Positions 1 to 8,152 are shown, counted from the first letter of the stretch. The stretch is DNA of 38,180 nucleotides from a bacterium (GCA_021811315.1 JAJZPF010000028.1:1-38180), one strand, 5' to 3'. Notes: a model not told the origin generated them from the sequence alone. Program-made: numbers and translations.

Positions 1-14
1 GAATTTTTGTCATA

Positions 15-50
15 TAACACTATATATAATAATATAGTGTTACTTGTCAA
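15..50 (-). promoter_or_regulatory. Leftward promoter overlapped by a perfect AT-rich palindrome
   Basis: On the minus strand a -35 box TTGACA (complement of 45-50) is followed, 17-18 nt further, by an AT-rich -10 region (ATATAT/TATATA at 21-27). The spacer and -10 are covered by a perfect inverted repeat with 11-bp arms (TAACACTATAT at 15-25 and its complement at 32-42, 6-nt spacer). A palindrome placed there would suit a repressor operator for a gene lying left of the window. The arms recall NrdR-box half sites, but the spacing is too wide for a standard 16-bp NrdR box. The regulated gene is not visible. Confidence 0.5.
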
Positions 51-157
51 GCAAAAAAACGGGAATCCGGTAAAACATCCCGAATTCCTGAATTTATACA
101 GCTAAAAATCTACTTTCGATTTTCCTGCTGAGACTACGGGACTTATGACCGGGATGA

Positions 158-194
158 GCAAGAGGCCGGGACTTTGGGAGTTCCGGCCTCTTGC
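158..194 (-). terminator. Hairpin downstream of the Wzc-like gene
   Basis: Perfect 12-bp stem (GCAAGAGGCCGG at 158-169 with its complement at 183-194, 13-nt loop), 17 nt past the stop of the Wzc-like gene. There is no T-run after it in the leftward direction, so it may end transcription with help or only protect the 3' end of the mRNA. Confidence 0.5.
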
Positions 195-210
195 AGGGAT
201 CAGGGAAGAC

Positions 211-2013
211 CTATTTTTCTGAGACTGCGGTTGAGACTTCTTCGGGTTTTGGGTCGGATTTTTTGCGGTGGTGTTTTTTTTCGCCTTCGGCGCCGTCTGC
301 GTCGGGGCCGTAGTTGTAGTTGTATTGGTAGTAGCCGTAATAAGAATAGGACAGGCCGCCGAATTTGGACATGTTCACTACGGCGCCCAGGACTTTGATG
401 CCGGAGGCGGCGAAGCGTTTTATGGCCGTTTTGATGAGCGGGACGCGGGTCTTGCCGAAGGCCGCGACGAAGATGCAGTTATTTATATACTTGCCCCAGA
501 GCAGGGCGTCGCTGATTGGGAACATCGGCGGGCAGTCCACTATCACGCGGTCGTAGTTAGACTGGGCCCAAGTGAGGAAGGCTGAAAGCCGCGGTGTATT
601 AAGCAGCTCGGCCGGGTTAGGCGGGCGCGGGCCGCAGGTGAGGATAGAAAGATTTTTTACGTCGGTGGGCTGAATAAGCGGCTGGATATCTTCTGTATTG
701 CGGCCGCCGCCGAGGAAGTCGCTCAGGCCTTTGGCGTTAGAGACACGGAAGACCTTGTGCATATTTGAGCGGCGCAGGTCGCCGTCCACGATTAGCACCT
801 TCTCCCCCGCCTGGGCGATAGCTACGGCCAGATTGCCCGCCACGTAGCTTTTGCCTTCGCCCTGGACCGAACTGCTTACGATAACGGATTTGCTCTTGCT
901 GCCCACTTCCGCGAAGTCTACCATGGTGCGGAGGTTACGGATAGATTCGCTTATCAGCGAATGTTCCTGGAGGATTAGATGGTTATAGGAGGTCTGCTCT
1001 TTGACCTGGCGGGTCAGGGGCACGATGCCGAGGAAGGGCAGCCCAAGCTTGTTTTCCACGTCTTCCTGGGTGCGCACGGTCTGGTCGATAAATTCCACCA
1101 GCACGGCGGCGAAAAGGCCGAGTACCATGCCGCCGATCAAAGCCAGGAGCATATTGAAGGTCTTACGCGGCTTGATGGGCTGCAAGGGCGGCATAGCGGC
1201 GTCGATAAGGCGTATATTATTGCCCATCAACTGGCCAGAAAGATCTATTTTAAGGCTCTGGATAACCTTGTCGGTTTCTTCTTTTATCTGGCCCTGCACC
1301 GCCGCCAGATTAGCCGTTAAAGCAAGAACCTGGGGGTGCTTGGGGGTATAGCGGCCGGAGGCTTCAGCAACCTGCGACTGCAGTTTAGCGGACTCGCGCT
1401 TGAGGTCCATTATCAGGGTATTGTTTACCACCGCCGGGAGGCTTTCATAGATCGCGCGGGACTGGTTCCCGGCCCTGTCGGCCTGCAGCGCGTTAAGCAC
1501 GTCTTTTGAAATGAAAAGCTGGTTGCTCAGGTTCTGCTCTATAAAGACTTTCGCCACTTCATTTGCGATGTTTGCGGCGAGGACCGGGTCGTAAGAATCC
1601 ACTTTTATATAGACCAGGCGGCTGCGCGGGACCGGGGCGATAACGACGGGCTTTATAAGGTTGCGGTAGCCGTAGACGCCGGCGAATTCGGGGAGCTTCT
1701 CGAGGTTGAGGCGCTCGTAAACCGTTTTCAGAAGGGCTTCGCTTTTGAGCAGTTTATACTGGGTCTGGTAATAATCGTCATTTCCGCGCTCGACGGTGGG
1801 CCCGCCCTGGTAGATCACATTATTGCCGCGCTCTTTTTCTATGACCAGCAGCGCCTGCGATTGGAAGACCGGGCGGGTATTGAAAGTAACAAGGGCGACG
1901 ACTATTACGACGGAGACAAAAACAGAAAGCGCCACCCACCGGCGGCGCAGTATCAGCTCGAGATAATAGCTGATGTCGAATTCAAGTTCATTATCGTTAT
2001 TGTTATCGTTCAT
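211..2013 (-). CDS. wzc: Polysaccharide co-polymerase with BY-type tyrosine kinase domain (Wzc family)
   Basis: A 600-residue inner-membrane protein that controls the length and export of exopolysaccharide. Residues 10-310 form a Wzz-type co-polymerase region with a membrane segment near 27-44 and a second near 287-307. The cytoplasmic kinase domain has Walker A GEGKS (385-389), Walker A' VLIVDGD (406-412) and Walker B IVDCPP (491-496). The tail at 555-568 holds eight tyrosines within 14 residues, the usual autophosphorylation cluster, followed by a charged end. It lies 37 nt after the export lipoprotein gene and on the same strand, so the two are probably one transcript. The LMW phosphatase at 4659 is the expected partner for dephosphorylation. 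Family length and motif order are normal. Confidence 0.93.
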   Translation of the reverse strand: MNDNNNDNELEFDISYYLELILRRRWVALSVFVSVVIVVALVTFNTRPVFQSQALLVIEKERGNNVIYQGGPTVERGNDDYYQTQYKLLKSEALLKTVYERLNLEKLPEFAGVYGYRNLIKPVVIAPVPRSRLVYIKVDSYDPVLAANIANEVAKVFIEQNLSNQLFISKDVLNALQADRAGNQSRAIYESLPAVVNNTLIMDLKRESAKLQSQVAEASGRYTPKHPQVLALTANLAAVQGQIKEETDKVIQSLKIDLSGQLMGNNIRLIDAAMPPLQPIKPRKTFNMLLALIGGMVLGLFAAVLVEFIDQTVRTQEDVENKLGLPFLGIVPLTRQVKEQTSYNHLILQEHSLISESIRNLRTMVDFAEVGSKSKSVIVSSSVQGEGKSYVAGNLAVAIAQAGEKVLIVDGDLRRSNMHKVFRVSNAKGLSDFLGGGRNTEDIQPLIQPTDVKNLSILTCGPRPPNPAELLNTPRLSAFLTWAQSNYDRVIVDCPPMFPISDALLWGKYINNCIFVAAFGKTRVPLIKTAIKRFAASGIKVLGAVVNMSKFGGLSYSYYGYYQYNYNYGPDADGAEGEKKHHRKKSDPKPEEVSTAVSEK

Positions 2014-2050
2014 GTAATATCCATTGCTGGGCGGCTAGACAGCCGGATTT

Positions 2051-2764
2051 TTAAAAAAAGCTTTGGGGGACGTAGACGGTGTCGTTGGGTTCAAGGGGGA
2101 GGTCGGCGCTTTTGTCGCCCTGTTTGGTGATGCGGTTGACTTCCACCTGGATGGTCTGGCTGGTGCTGCCGGCGCCGCGCAGGATCTTGGTTCGGTCGGG
2201 TGCGGCCAGGTCGGTGAAGCCGCCGGCGAGGGTGATGGCCTCGAGAACGGTAAGGTGGCGCTCGGCGGGGATCTGGATAGAGCCGGGCTTTTTGACTTCG
2301 CCCAGGACGTAGATCTGCTTATTGCCGTATTCTTTGATGAGGACGGTGACCTGGGGCTTTACGAGGAATTCGGAGAGCTTCTCGGCGAGGAGGGCCTCGG
2401 CTTCAGGCACTGAAAGGCCCGCAAGTTCCAGACTGCCGGCCAGCGGGAAAGTTATGGTCCCGTTGCCGCTTATGCGGGCGGTGCGGTTCATGTCGGCTTC
2501 TTTAAAAATTGTCACTTCTATCAGGTCGCCGGGCTGGATCTTGTAGTTAAGCTGGCCCTGGCTTTTGAGGTCGAGAGCGTTCTGGATGAGGCGCTGCTCT
2601 AAAGAGGCTTGCTGCTGCGGGGTTTCGGGCTTTTCGGCGGCCAGGGCTTCGGGGGCTACGGGCGAGACCGAAGGGTTGGCGGCGCGCTGATACGCGGCGG
2701 GGCGCTGAGTGGCGCAGCCGGCGAATAATACTATAGAAAGAAAGAAGAATACCCCTGATTTCAT
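2051..2764 (-). CDS. Short polysaccharide export (OPX) lipoprotein with PES and SLBB domains
   Basis: The protein is a Wza/GfcE-type export component, 237 residues from the chosen start. A lipoprotein signal ends in LFAGC with the lipidated Cys at 17. The export domain (about 72-148, beginning near YKIQPGDLIEV) is followed by one SLBB domain (about 150-235), and the chain stops right there. It therefore lacks the C-terminal helix that lets Wza cross the outer membrane, so a separate barrel (see 5152-6309) probably does that. I chose ATG 2764 over ATG 2773 because the upstream ATG overlaps a TATAAT box and the shorter form gives a normal signal peptide. Same strand as the Wzc-like kinase, 37 nt apart. 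Confidence 0.88.
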   Translation of the reverse strand: MKSGVFFFLSIVLFAGCATQRPAAYQRAANPSVSPVAPEALAAEKPETPQQQASLEQRLIQNALDLKSQGQLNYKIQPGDLIEVTIFKEADMNRTARISGNGTITFPLAGSLELAGLSVPEAEALLAEKLSEFLVKPQVTVLIKEYGNKQIYVLGEVKKPGSIQIPAERHLTVLEAITLAGGFTDLAAPDRTKILRGAGSTSQTIQVEVNRITKQGDKSADLPLEPNDTVYVPQSFF

Positions 2765-2771
2765 AAAGAAC

Positions 2772-2780
2772 ATTATAGCA
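2772..2780 (-). promoter_or_regulatory. Extended -10 promoter of the OPX gene
   Basis: The minus strand reads TGCTATAAT, a full extended -10 motif. ATG 2764 begins 7 nt after the box, so the transcript probably starts at or 1 nt before the start codon (leaderless). No good -35 is visible 16-18 nt upstream, which is acceptable for an extended -10 promoter. Confidence 0.6.
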
Positions 2781-2790
2781 AAAACATAAA

Positions 2791-2825
2791 TGAGAATCGG
2801 GAATCTAAAATCGAAAGTCGAGAAT
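2791..2825. repeat. Degenerate heptanucleotide repeat (five units)
   Basis: Five consecutive 7-nt units related to TCGGGAR fill the spacer between the membrane polymerase gene and the OPX gene. Similar heptads occur at 16357-16384 and 20326-20353. Confidence 0.5.
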
Positions 2826-2839
2826 CAAGGAATGCGGAT

Positions 2840-4594
2840 TTATGGGCGAGAAGAATTATTAGTGGGAGCGGCAGGACGCGGCGGGGCTTTCTTGGGGGAT
2901 TTGAGGGTCAGGGGGCGGTTGTAGCAGTTGGCCAGCTGGAGGCGGAGGTTGTGGTCCAGGAGGTTCAGCCCGGAGTTCAGCGGGGCTTGGCGGAGGTAGG
3001 GCCAGGCTATCTCGTTTGCAGTGGAGAAAAGGCGGCAGGGGGCTGCTTTATCCTTCAGGGCCCGGTTGTAGTATTCGGCGGCCAGGCGGAAAGCGGTTTG
3101 GGGGCCGGGCTGCCATTTCAGGGTCTCGGCGCGCAGTTTTATTTTTTCATCGGAGCCTGCGGTTTTAGAGAGCTGGTCGTACTGCCAGGCTAGGAACTGC
3201 GGGATTGCGGCGGCCGTGAGCAGGGCGGCAAGGACGAAAGCGGCGTAGGAGTATTTTTTAGGGGGCGGCGGCGAGTGGACCTCCTCCTCTTCCTCATGCG
3301 GCGAGAGGCCGCGGCCGTGAACGGCGGGCTTTGAGGCCAGCGCCCCGAGCAGGGCGTAGAAAGCCAAAGCGTTCGCCGGCATTTGCGAACCGAAATCCAC
3401 GAAGCTGTGCCCCATTGCGACCAGGACGGCGCCCAGCGCTCCGCCGTAAACGGCTTTTACGGTAAACGACCGGCAGCGCAGCCAGGCCCGGTAAAAGCCG
3501 TAAAGCGCGGCGGCGAGGCCTGAGAGGTAAAGAAGCCCGCCGACGAGGCCCGCTTGCAGAAAGAGCTCTATCCAATCGCTGTGGACGTGCTTCACGATAT
3601 CGCCTGTTACAAAATCCGGGCGCTTGTAAAAAGGGAAAGCGTGTTCTACGGCCCCAAGGCCCGTGCCGAAGACAGGGAAGTCCTTGAACATGGCAAGGCT
3701 GCTTTTATACATCGAGAACCGCGCGGTTACGGAGCCGTCGAATTGGTCGCCTACCAGGCCGAGCAGGGTCCGGTATTTCGTAAGGAGCAGGATGTAGCCG
3801 GCCAGCAGGAGGAGCAGCGCGGCCCAGGCGGAGAACTTGCCGGTCTTGCTTTTCAGAAAGCCGGCCGTGACGAAGCCCATGAAAGAAGCGGCGCAGACGA
3901 AAAAGTGCAGCCCCCCCCTCGACCCGGTCTTTACTATGCCGGCCACTACGGCGACTATCATTATGAATTTAAGGAACTGGACGGCGAGCAGGTCGAAAAG
4001 CCTGGTGTGGCTCTGGTGGGCGGACAGGCTTTTAAACCCGCCGAAGAACAGGCCGAGGCCCGCCATCCCGGCCATTGCAAGGAAGAAAGCTCCGTGGTCG
4101 CGGTTCACGAAAGGGCCGAAAGCCTGGTTGGAGACGCGGCGGAAGCCGTAAACCACGGTGGTATCCCCGGTCTTCTGCAGCATCCCCATCAGCGCCACGA
4201 ACACGCCCATGCCGAAGATAGTCCAAAGAAGGCGCTGTAATTGCGCCGGGGTCTTGATCGCTTTGGACGCGCAATACATCACCGCCCCGTAGAAAAGCCA
4301 GAGAAGCACGGCGTTGAGCGTAGACAGCCGCCAGGCGGTGAATATAAGAGGGGTTGGGCTGTTCACTGGCGCCTGCCTTAGGGCCTGCAACAGCCCTATC
4401 AGGGCCACTCCAAGCACGGCGGGGAGCAAGGTCTTATAAAGCGGGTTCTCGTGGCTGTCCCCCCCTTTTGCGTAAAGCCTGGCCGCGCCTATAAAAAATA
4501 CCGCGTAAAGCGGTACATAGGCCCAGGGCTCCACCGCGGCAAAAGCAAGCGGCGCGAAAACCAGTGAAATAAGCAATAAAATCTCCATCAGCAT
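2840..4594 (-). CDS. O-antigen ligase/polymerase-like membrane protein (Wzy_C family)
   Basis: A 584-residue polytopic inner-membrane protein with about 11-12 hydrophobic segments, the first at residues 3-20. A large periplasmic loop holds the family-like stretch GTGLGAVEHAFPF followed by HSDWIELFLQAGLVGG, typical of the Wzy_C (O-antigen ligase) domain that joins or polymerises undecaprenyl-linked sugars. The C-terminal 130 residues are a soluble tail after a final membrane segment. It is transcribed leftward ahead of the OPX and kinase genes, which suggests it is the polymerase for the same polysaccharide. The start at 4594 has no Shine-Dalgarno; a TAAAAT box ends 4 nt upstream. ATG 4588 is a possible alternative. 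Polymerase versus ligase cannot be told from the sequence. Confidence 0.8.
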   Translation of the reverse strand: MLMEILLLISLVFAPLAFAAVEPWAYVPLYAVFFIGAARLYAKGGDSHENPLYKTLLPAVLGVALIGLLQALRQAPVNSPTPLIFTAWRLSTLNAVLLWLFYGAVMYCASKAIKTPAQLQRLLWTIFGMGVFVALMGMLQKTGDTTVVYGFRRVSNQAFGPFVNRDHGAFFLAMAGMAGLGLFFGGFKSLSAHQSHTRLFDLLAVQFLKFIMIVAVVAGIVKTGSRGGLHFFVCAASFMGFVTAGFLKSKTGKFSAWAALLLLLAGYILLLTKYRTLLGLVGDQFDGSVTARFSMYKSSLAMFKDFPVFGTGLGAVEHAFPFYKRPDFVTGDIVKHVHSDWIELFLQAGLVGGLLYLSGLAAALYGFYRAWLRCRSFTVKAVYGGALGAVLVAMGHSFVDFGSQMPANALAFYALLGALASKPAVHGRGLSPHEEEEEVHSPPPPKKYSYAAFVLAALLTAAAIPQFLAWQYDQLSKTAGSDEKIKLRAETLKWQPGPQTAFRLAAEYYNRALKDKAAPCRLFSTANEIAWPYLRQAPLNSGLNLLDHNLRLQLANCYNRPLTLKSPKKAPPRPAAPTNNSSRP

Positions 4595-4597
4595 TTC

Positions 4598-4653
4598 AAT
4601 TTTACCTTATTCCCCCCTGTCGAGGCGAAGCCTCAGCAGAATAAGGTAAAATT
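4598..4653. repeat. Nested inverted repeat between divergent genes, with a REP-type palindrome at its centre
   Basis: Perfect 15-bp arms (AATTTTACCTTATTC at 4598-4612 and its complement at 4639-4653) enclose a REP-type palindrome with core GAGGCGAAGCCTC (4622-4634). Each arm carries a TAAAAT box, one 4 nt before the leftward ATG 4594 and one 6 nt before the rightward ATG 4659. The element is therefore both a large cruciform-capable repeat and a candidate two-way promoter. Confidence 0.7.
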
Positions 4654-4658
4654 TATGC

Positions 4659-5087
4659 ATGAAAGTACTTTTTATTTGTACCGGGAATATGTGCCGGAGC
4701 CCGGCGGCGGAGAAGCTTCTTGCGCTTTACGGCGGGGCGGCGGGGTTCGAGGCCAGGTCGCGCGGCACGGCGGCGCAGCCTTATTGCAAGATGCCGCGGC
4801 AGATAACTGAATTTTTAGCGCGCCAGGGCGTGACCAGCCTTGAGCATAAGCCGGCCCTTGCTGGCGAGGCTGACATCGACTGGGCCGACCTGATCCTTGT
4901 TATGGAAGGCGTTCACCGGGATATTCTTGCGGATAAATTCCCCCAGAGTATGCGCAAAACGCAGTTATTCCTTGATTACTGCGGCGCCGGCGGGGATCTG
5001 AGAGACCCGATGGGGAAATCGGATAAGGTCTTTGAAGAAGTGCTTAGTCAGATAGACGACTGCGTTAAGAAAATTATTTCCAAATAA
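4659..5087 (+). CDS. Low-molecular-weight protein tyrosine phosphatase (Wzb/Etp-like)
   Basis: A 142-residue cytoplasmic phosphatase. The P-loop CTGNMCRSP gives the catalytic Cys7 and Arg13 (C-x5-R), and the general-acid Asp lies in RDPMGKS near residue 113. Length is normal for the family. It is divergent from the polysaccharide genes and is the likely partner that removes phosphate from the Tyr-rich tail of the BY-kinase at 211-2013; this pairing is standard for Wzc/Wzb systems but is inferred here from proximity. A TAAAAT box 6 nt before the ATG, with no Shine-Dalgarno, suggests a leaderless message. The gene ends in a two-way terminator shared with the barrel gene. Confidence 0.92.
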   Translation: MKVLFICTGNMCRSPAAEKLLALYGGAAGFEARSRGTAAQPYCKMPRQITEFLARQGVTSLEHKPALAGEADIDWADLILVMEGVHRDILADKFPQSMRKTQLFLDYCGAGGDLRDPMGKSDKVFEEVLSQIDDCVKKIISK

Positions 5088-5103
5088 TTTTACAGGTAAA
5101 AGA

Positions 5104-5133
5104 AAAAGGCCGCTGATTTCTCAGCGGCCTTTT
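5104..5133. terminator. Bidirectional rho-independent terminator
   Basis: A 13-bp stem (5104-5116 with 5121-5133, loop TTTC) has A-run and T-run flanks. It lies between the convergent phosphatase and beta-barrel genes and can serve both. Confidence 0.9.
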
Positions 5134-5151
5134 CTTTAGGGCGGGTATTAC

Positions 5152-6309
5152 TTAGAATGTCGCCTTTATGCCGAGTGAGAAAACTTTGTCGTTGTACTCA
5201 TTGGCTTTCTCGTTGGAGTTGCGGTTCTTGTAGGTGAAACCGGCGTCAGTCGTCAGCCATTTCTGGATGTTATAGACGGCGGTAATTCCCACGCTGGTGT
5301 TCTCGTCCAAGCGCTTGGGGCTGGTGAGGGTGGTCTTCTCGGGGTAGGCAACGCCTTCGTAGCCGAGATTGAGGCCGAGCTTCACTTTGTTGATCTGGCG
5401 GGTCGCGCCTACATTCAGCATGGTGCTGGTGTAGAAGCGGCTGTTGACGTAGGAAGACTCGATGTTGGCGCGCTTACCGTAGATGGTGACGTCGGTCCGT
5501 TCCATTGCCTTCCAGATGGCTTGGGCGCTGTAGCCCATGGTGGTGATGTCGTTCTTGGCGGTGCTTTTGTCGTTCTTATAGTTACGGGCCTGCATACCAA
5601 CGGACACGGTGCCTTCCACCTTGGGGGCAATATTGCCGACCAGGCCGAGGTCCATGTTATTGTAGGTAGCGTCGTTAACGTTGCTGTTCTCGTAATTAAG
5701 GGCGCCGTAGCGGTAGGAGGCTACCACTTTGGTTTTGGGCTGCCACTGGTAGGTCAGGTCAACGCCGGCCTGGTTCTCGGCGCGGTCCAGCATGGCGAAG
5801 CTGCCGGCGAGGTAGTTGTTATAGACATTCTGCAGGGCGATGGCGAAACCGAACTTGCCGCGGAGGGGCGCGTTGTACTTAACGGCGGCGGTGTTCTCTA
5901 TGCGCGCGGCGCGGGCGGTAGTTTCGGAGTTGGCCTGGTCGGTGGTCTGTTTGTAGTTGTCGTTCACGGCAACGGTCATTTCCTTGGGCAGCTTGGCCGT
6001 GGCGGAGAAGTTCGCGTTGTGGTGAGTGGCGTTATTGATGTTCGAAGCGCGTGAGTAGTTCAGTATCTCCATCGAGTAGCCGCCGGCAAGGTCGAGGCGG
6101 GAACCGATCTTCTCTACCAGGCCGAAGCCCAGGGCTGAACGGTTGATGGACGAACCTTTGACATTGGCCTTGGTGAGGTAGATATTGCTGTCGTAAGATT
6201 CCTGGGAGCTGATGAAAGGGTTGACTTCCATATTCCCGATCTTCAGGTTCTGCTGCGCGTTAGCGGCGGCAGGTATTAAGAGAACGGCTGCGATTAAAAG
6301 GTTCTTCAT
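5152..6309 (-). CDS. Outer-membrane beta-barrel protein, BBP2-like, probably for polysaccharide export
   Basis: A 385-residue secreted protein with a signal peptide cut after about residue 18 (AANA-QQ). The mature part is a run of alternating short amphipathic strands with Asn/Tyr-rich turns and it ends in phenylalanine (KATF), as barrels do. The early stretch ESYDSNIYLT resembles the BBP2 (putative beta-barrel porin 2) signature, a family often found with exopolysaccharide genes. Since the OPX protein nearby lacks an outer-membrane helix, this barrel may be the exit channel, as proposed for split export systems in myxobacteria. A Shine-Dalgarno AAGGAG lies 11 nt before ATG 6309. It follows the FecR-like gene by 32 nt, likely one operon. 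Family call by strand pattern and signature only. Confidence 0.72.
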   Translation of the reverse strand: MKNLLIAAVLLIPAAANAQQNLKIGNMEVNPFISSQESYDSNIYLTKANVKGSSINRSALGFGLVEKIGSRLDLAGGYSMEILNYSRASNINNATHHNANFSATAKLPKEMTVAVNDNYKQTTDQANSETTARAARIENTAAVKYNAPLRGKFGFAIALQNVYNNYLAGSFAMLDRAENQAGVDLTYQWQPKTKVVASYRYGALNYENSNVNDATYNNMDLGLVGNIAPKVEGTVSVGMQARNYKNDKSTAKNDITTMGYSAQAIWKAMERTDVTIYGKRANIESSYVNSRFYTSTMLNVGATRQINKVKLGLNLGYEGVAYPEKTTLTSPKRLDENTSVGITAVYNIQKWLTTDAGFTYKNRNSNEKANEYNDKVFSLGIKATF

Positions 6310-6341
6310 TTATTTATAGTCTCCTTATATATATGCTCGGC

Positions 6342-7007
6342 TTAGTGCATGCAATCGGGGCTGGAGGAGCTTACTCCGCAGACAGCCTGCACGATTTCAA
6401 TAGTGGGGATAACGGTAGTGGCCGGGGGCACGATTACTAGGGGCTCGACAACCACGGGCTTCATCATGGGCATGACGGGAGCGGCGATCATCGGCATGGC
6501 GGACACGGTCATGGTCTGGCCGGCCTGCACGGTCTGCGTTCCGCCGCCAGAAGCGTCGGTCATGACGGAATTGCCTTTTTCCATGGAGATCATCACCTTG
6601 TCGTTGGCGTTGATCATCTTTACTTCGCTGTTGGCGGTCAGGATGACGTTCTGGCCGGATTCGGTCTTTACGGCAACCGGGGTACCGGCGCCTAAAGCCA
6701 CGTTCACCTGGCCGGCATTGGAGGCAACTGAGAAGTTTGAACCGGTCGCGCCGGAAATCTTTTTGCCGCCGGCTTCGATCTCGATGGTTCCGTCGACAAC
6801 CGCGAAAGTCACCTTATTGTCGGTGATCTCGGGGATGGCGTCGCCGGGCTTAAGGGTCATTACGACCACGCCGTCTTTCATTATGTTGACGGTTCCGGTT
6901 ATCTTGGTGATCTTTATGGTTTTAGCGGCCTGGCCGGGGGCCTGGGCGAACACATTGGCGCTAAACGCGAATACGGCGGATATGGCTAACAGTTGGAACA
7001 ATTTCAT
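6342..7007 (-). CDS. Secreted FecR-like domain protein
   Basis: A 221-residue secreted protein. The signal peptide ends near AFSANVFA-QA (about residue 22). Residues 28-150 are a FecR-type all-beta region with phrases such as GTVNIMKDG, LKPGDAIPE and GSNFSVASNAGQVNVALGAGT, probably a periplasmic or surface domain. The last 70 residues are Met/Pro/Val-rich and end with two cysteines (CGVSSSSPDC) that could form a disulfide. I chose ATG 7007 over GTG 7010: AGGAGG (7013-7018) is 5 nt from the ATG but only 2 nt from the GTG. It has its own strong promoter and probably drives the barrel gene too. No regulatory or sigma-factor gene is adjacent, so the classical FecR role is unlikely; exact function unknown. 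Confidence 0.7.
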   Translation of the reverse strand: MKLFQLLAISAVFAFSANVFAQAPGQAAKTIKITKITGTVNIMKDGVVVMTLKPGDAIPEITDNKVTFAVVDGTIEIEAGGKKISGATGSNFSVASNAGQVNVALGAGTPVAVKTESGQNVILTANSEVKMINANDKVMISMEKGNSVMTDASGGGTQTVQAGQTMTVSAMPMIAAPVMPMMKPVVVEPLVIVPPATTVIPTIEIVQAVCGVSSSSPDCMH

Positions 7008-7041
7008 CACTACCTCCTAAACCTCAGTTTGGAACAAGAAT

Positions 7042-7070
7042 ATAGTAGCAGAGTAGTTTTCGCTTGTCAA
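7042..7070 (-). promoter_or_regulatory. Sigma-70 promoter of the FecR-like/barrel operon
   Basis: On the minus strand TTGACA (7065-7070) and TACTAT (7042-7047) are separated by exactly 17 nt. Transcription would start near 7035 and give a leader of about 28 nt containing the AGGAGG ribosome site. Confidence 0.85.
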
Positions 7071-7095
7071 GATTTTTTTATGATTATACCGCTAG

Positions 7096-7123
7096 TTGAA
7101 ACTTTTGCGGTATTTGGTAGAAT
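7096..7123 (+). promoter_or_regulatory. Promoter giving a leaderless message for the TIM-barrel protein
   Basis: TTGAAA (7096-7101) and TAGAAT (7118-7123) are 16 nt apart. The ATG at 7130 begins 6 nt after the -10, so the expected transcription start is the A of the start codon. It is back to back with the FecR-like promoter. Confidence 0.7.
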
Positions 7124-7129
7124 TGAACT

Positions 7130-8149
7130 ATGAAAACGATCATACTGTTTTTAGGTTTGGCGGCCCTTTTCCCTTTCGCTGCGGCGGCCGGGGATTTTCC
7201 CCTTGGGTTTTACGGGATCGCCGGGCCGAAGGAACTTGGCGTTTTGAAAGAAGCGGGGTTCAACTGCTTCCACACTTATACGCAGGACCCGGAGCGGCTT
7301 GCGGCTCTTGCGGCGGAAGCGAAGAAGCTCGACCTTAAGATGGTCGCTTACCCGGACAGGGTCATTGGTTCTACTTTCGAGAAAGAAGCGAAGCGCTGGC
7401 CGGTCCTGGCCTGGTATCTTTACGATGAGCCTGAAGTGCGGAAGTTCCCCCTGGCTTCGCTTGAACAAATGGACAAGCGGGTGAAGGATTGGTCCTCGGC
7501 GGCGAAAACTGTTTTTGTGATGGGCGAGGGCGTGGCCGCTTTCAATTACGGCGGCGTGGCCGATATGCTGATGGTGGACTGGTACCCGGTACCGCATCTG
7601 CGGCTCGAGTCCGTCGGCGAGCAGATCGCTATGGCGAAGGCCGGCGCGGCGATCAAGGACCCTTCGCGGCAGGACAAGCCGGTCTGGGCTGTGCTCCAGG
7701 CTTTCGACTGGATAGGCTACCCGCAGAAGAGGCAGCCCCCCGTTGGCGGCTTTCCCACTTTCGAGCAGGTCCGCTTCATGACCTATCTCGCTATCGCGCG
7801 CGGCGCCGAGGGTATTTTCTACTTCACCTATACCGGTTCCGACGGCGTTCCGCTCCCCAACCGCCCCGAGCGCTGGGGCATCTACCAGCGGATCGCCGCC
7901 GAGCTTAACTCGCTTATGCCGGCGCTGAAAAAAGGCAAGCCCGGCGTCCTGCCGGCCGGCCTTGACGCGAACCTGGCCTACCGGGCCATCAAGCAGGGCG
8001 GCAAGAACTACATCATATTGCTGAACGCTTCGGAGGCCCCTCTCCCCCTCAACCCCGAAGTCCTCTCCCCCTACCGCCCCCTCTTCGAACAAAACCGCGC
8101 CCTCCCCCCCGCCCTAGCCCCCCACAAAGTCCTGGTCCTGGAAAAATAA
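7130..8149 (+). CDS. Secreted glycoside hydrolase-like TIM-barrel protein
   Basis: The protein has 339 residues with a signal peptide cut near residue 20 (AAAA-GD). Features that recall clan-A glycosidase-like barrels are the strand/acid motif WYLYDEPE (about 88-95), MVDWYPVP (about 145-152) and the late strand GAEGIFYFTYTG (about 224-235), followed by a small beta domain at the C-terminus (NYIILLNASEAP). The YDEPE acid pair is a plausible catalytic site. The substrate is unknown; its position beside the exopolysaccharide genes makes a glycan a fair guess. It is monocistronic: own leaderless promoter upstream and terminator at 8196. No exact family could be named. Confidence 0.62.
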   Translation: MKTIILFLGLAALFPFAAAAGDFPLGFYGIAGPKELGVLKEAGFNCFHTYTQDPERLAALAAEAKKLDLKMVAYPDRVIGSTFEKEAKRWPVLAWYLYDEPEVRKFPLASLEQMDKRVKDWSSAAKTVFVMGEGVAAFNYGGVADMLMVDWYPVPHLRLESVGEQIAMAKAGAAIKDPSRQDKPVWAVLQAFDWIGYPQKRQPPVGGFPTFEQVRFMTYLAIARGAEGIFYFTYTGSDGVPLPNRPERWGIYQRIAAELNSLMPALKKGKPGVLPAGLDANLAYRAIKQGGKNYIILLNASEAPLPLNPEVLSPYRPLFEQNRALPPALAPHKVLVLEK

Positions 8150-8152
8150 CCT

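Noticed and set aside
15-42. NrdR box
   Set aside because: Half-sites are similar, but a standard box is a 16-bp palindrome and this one has 8 extra bases at its centre; no nrd gene is visible.
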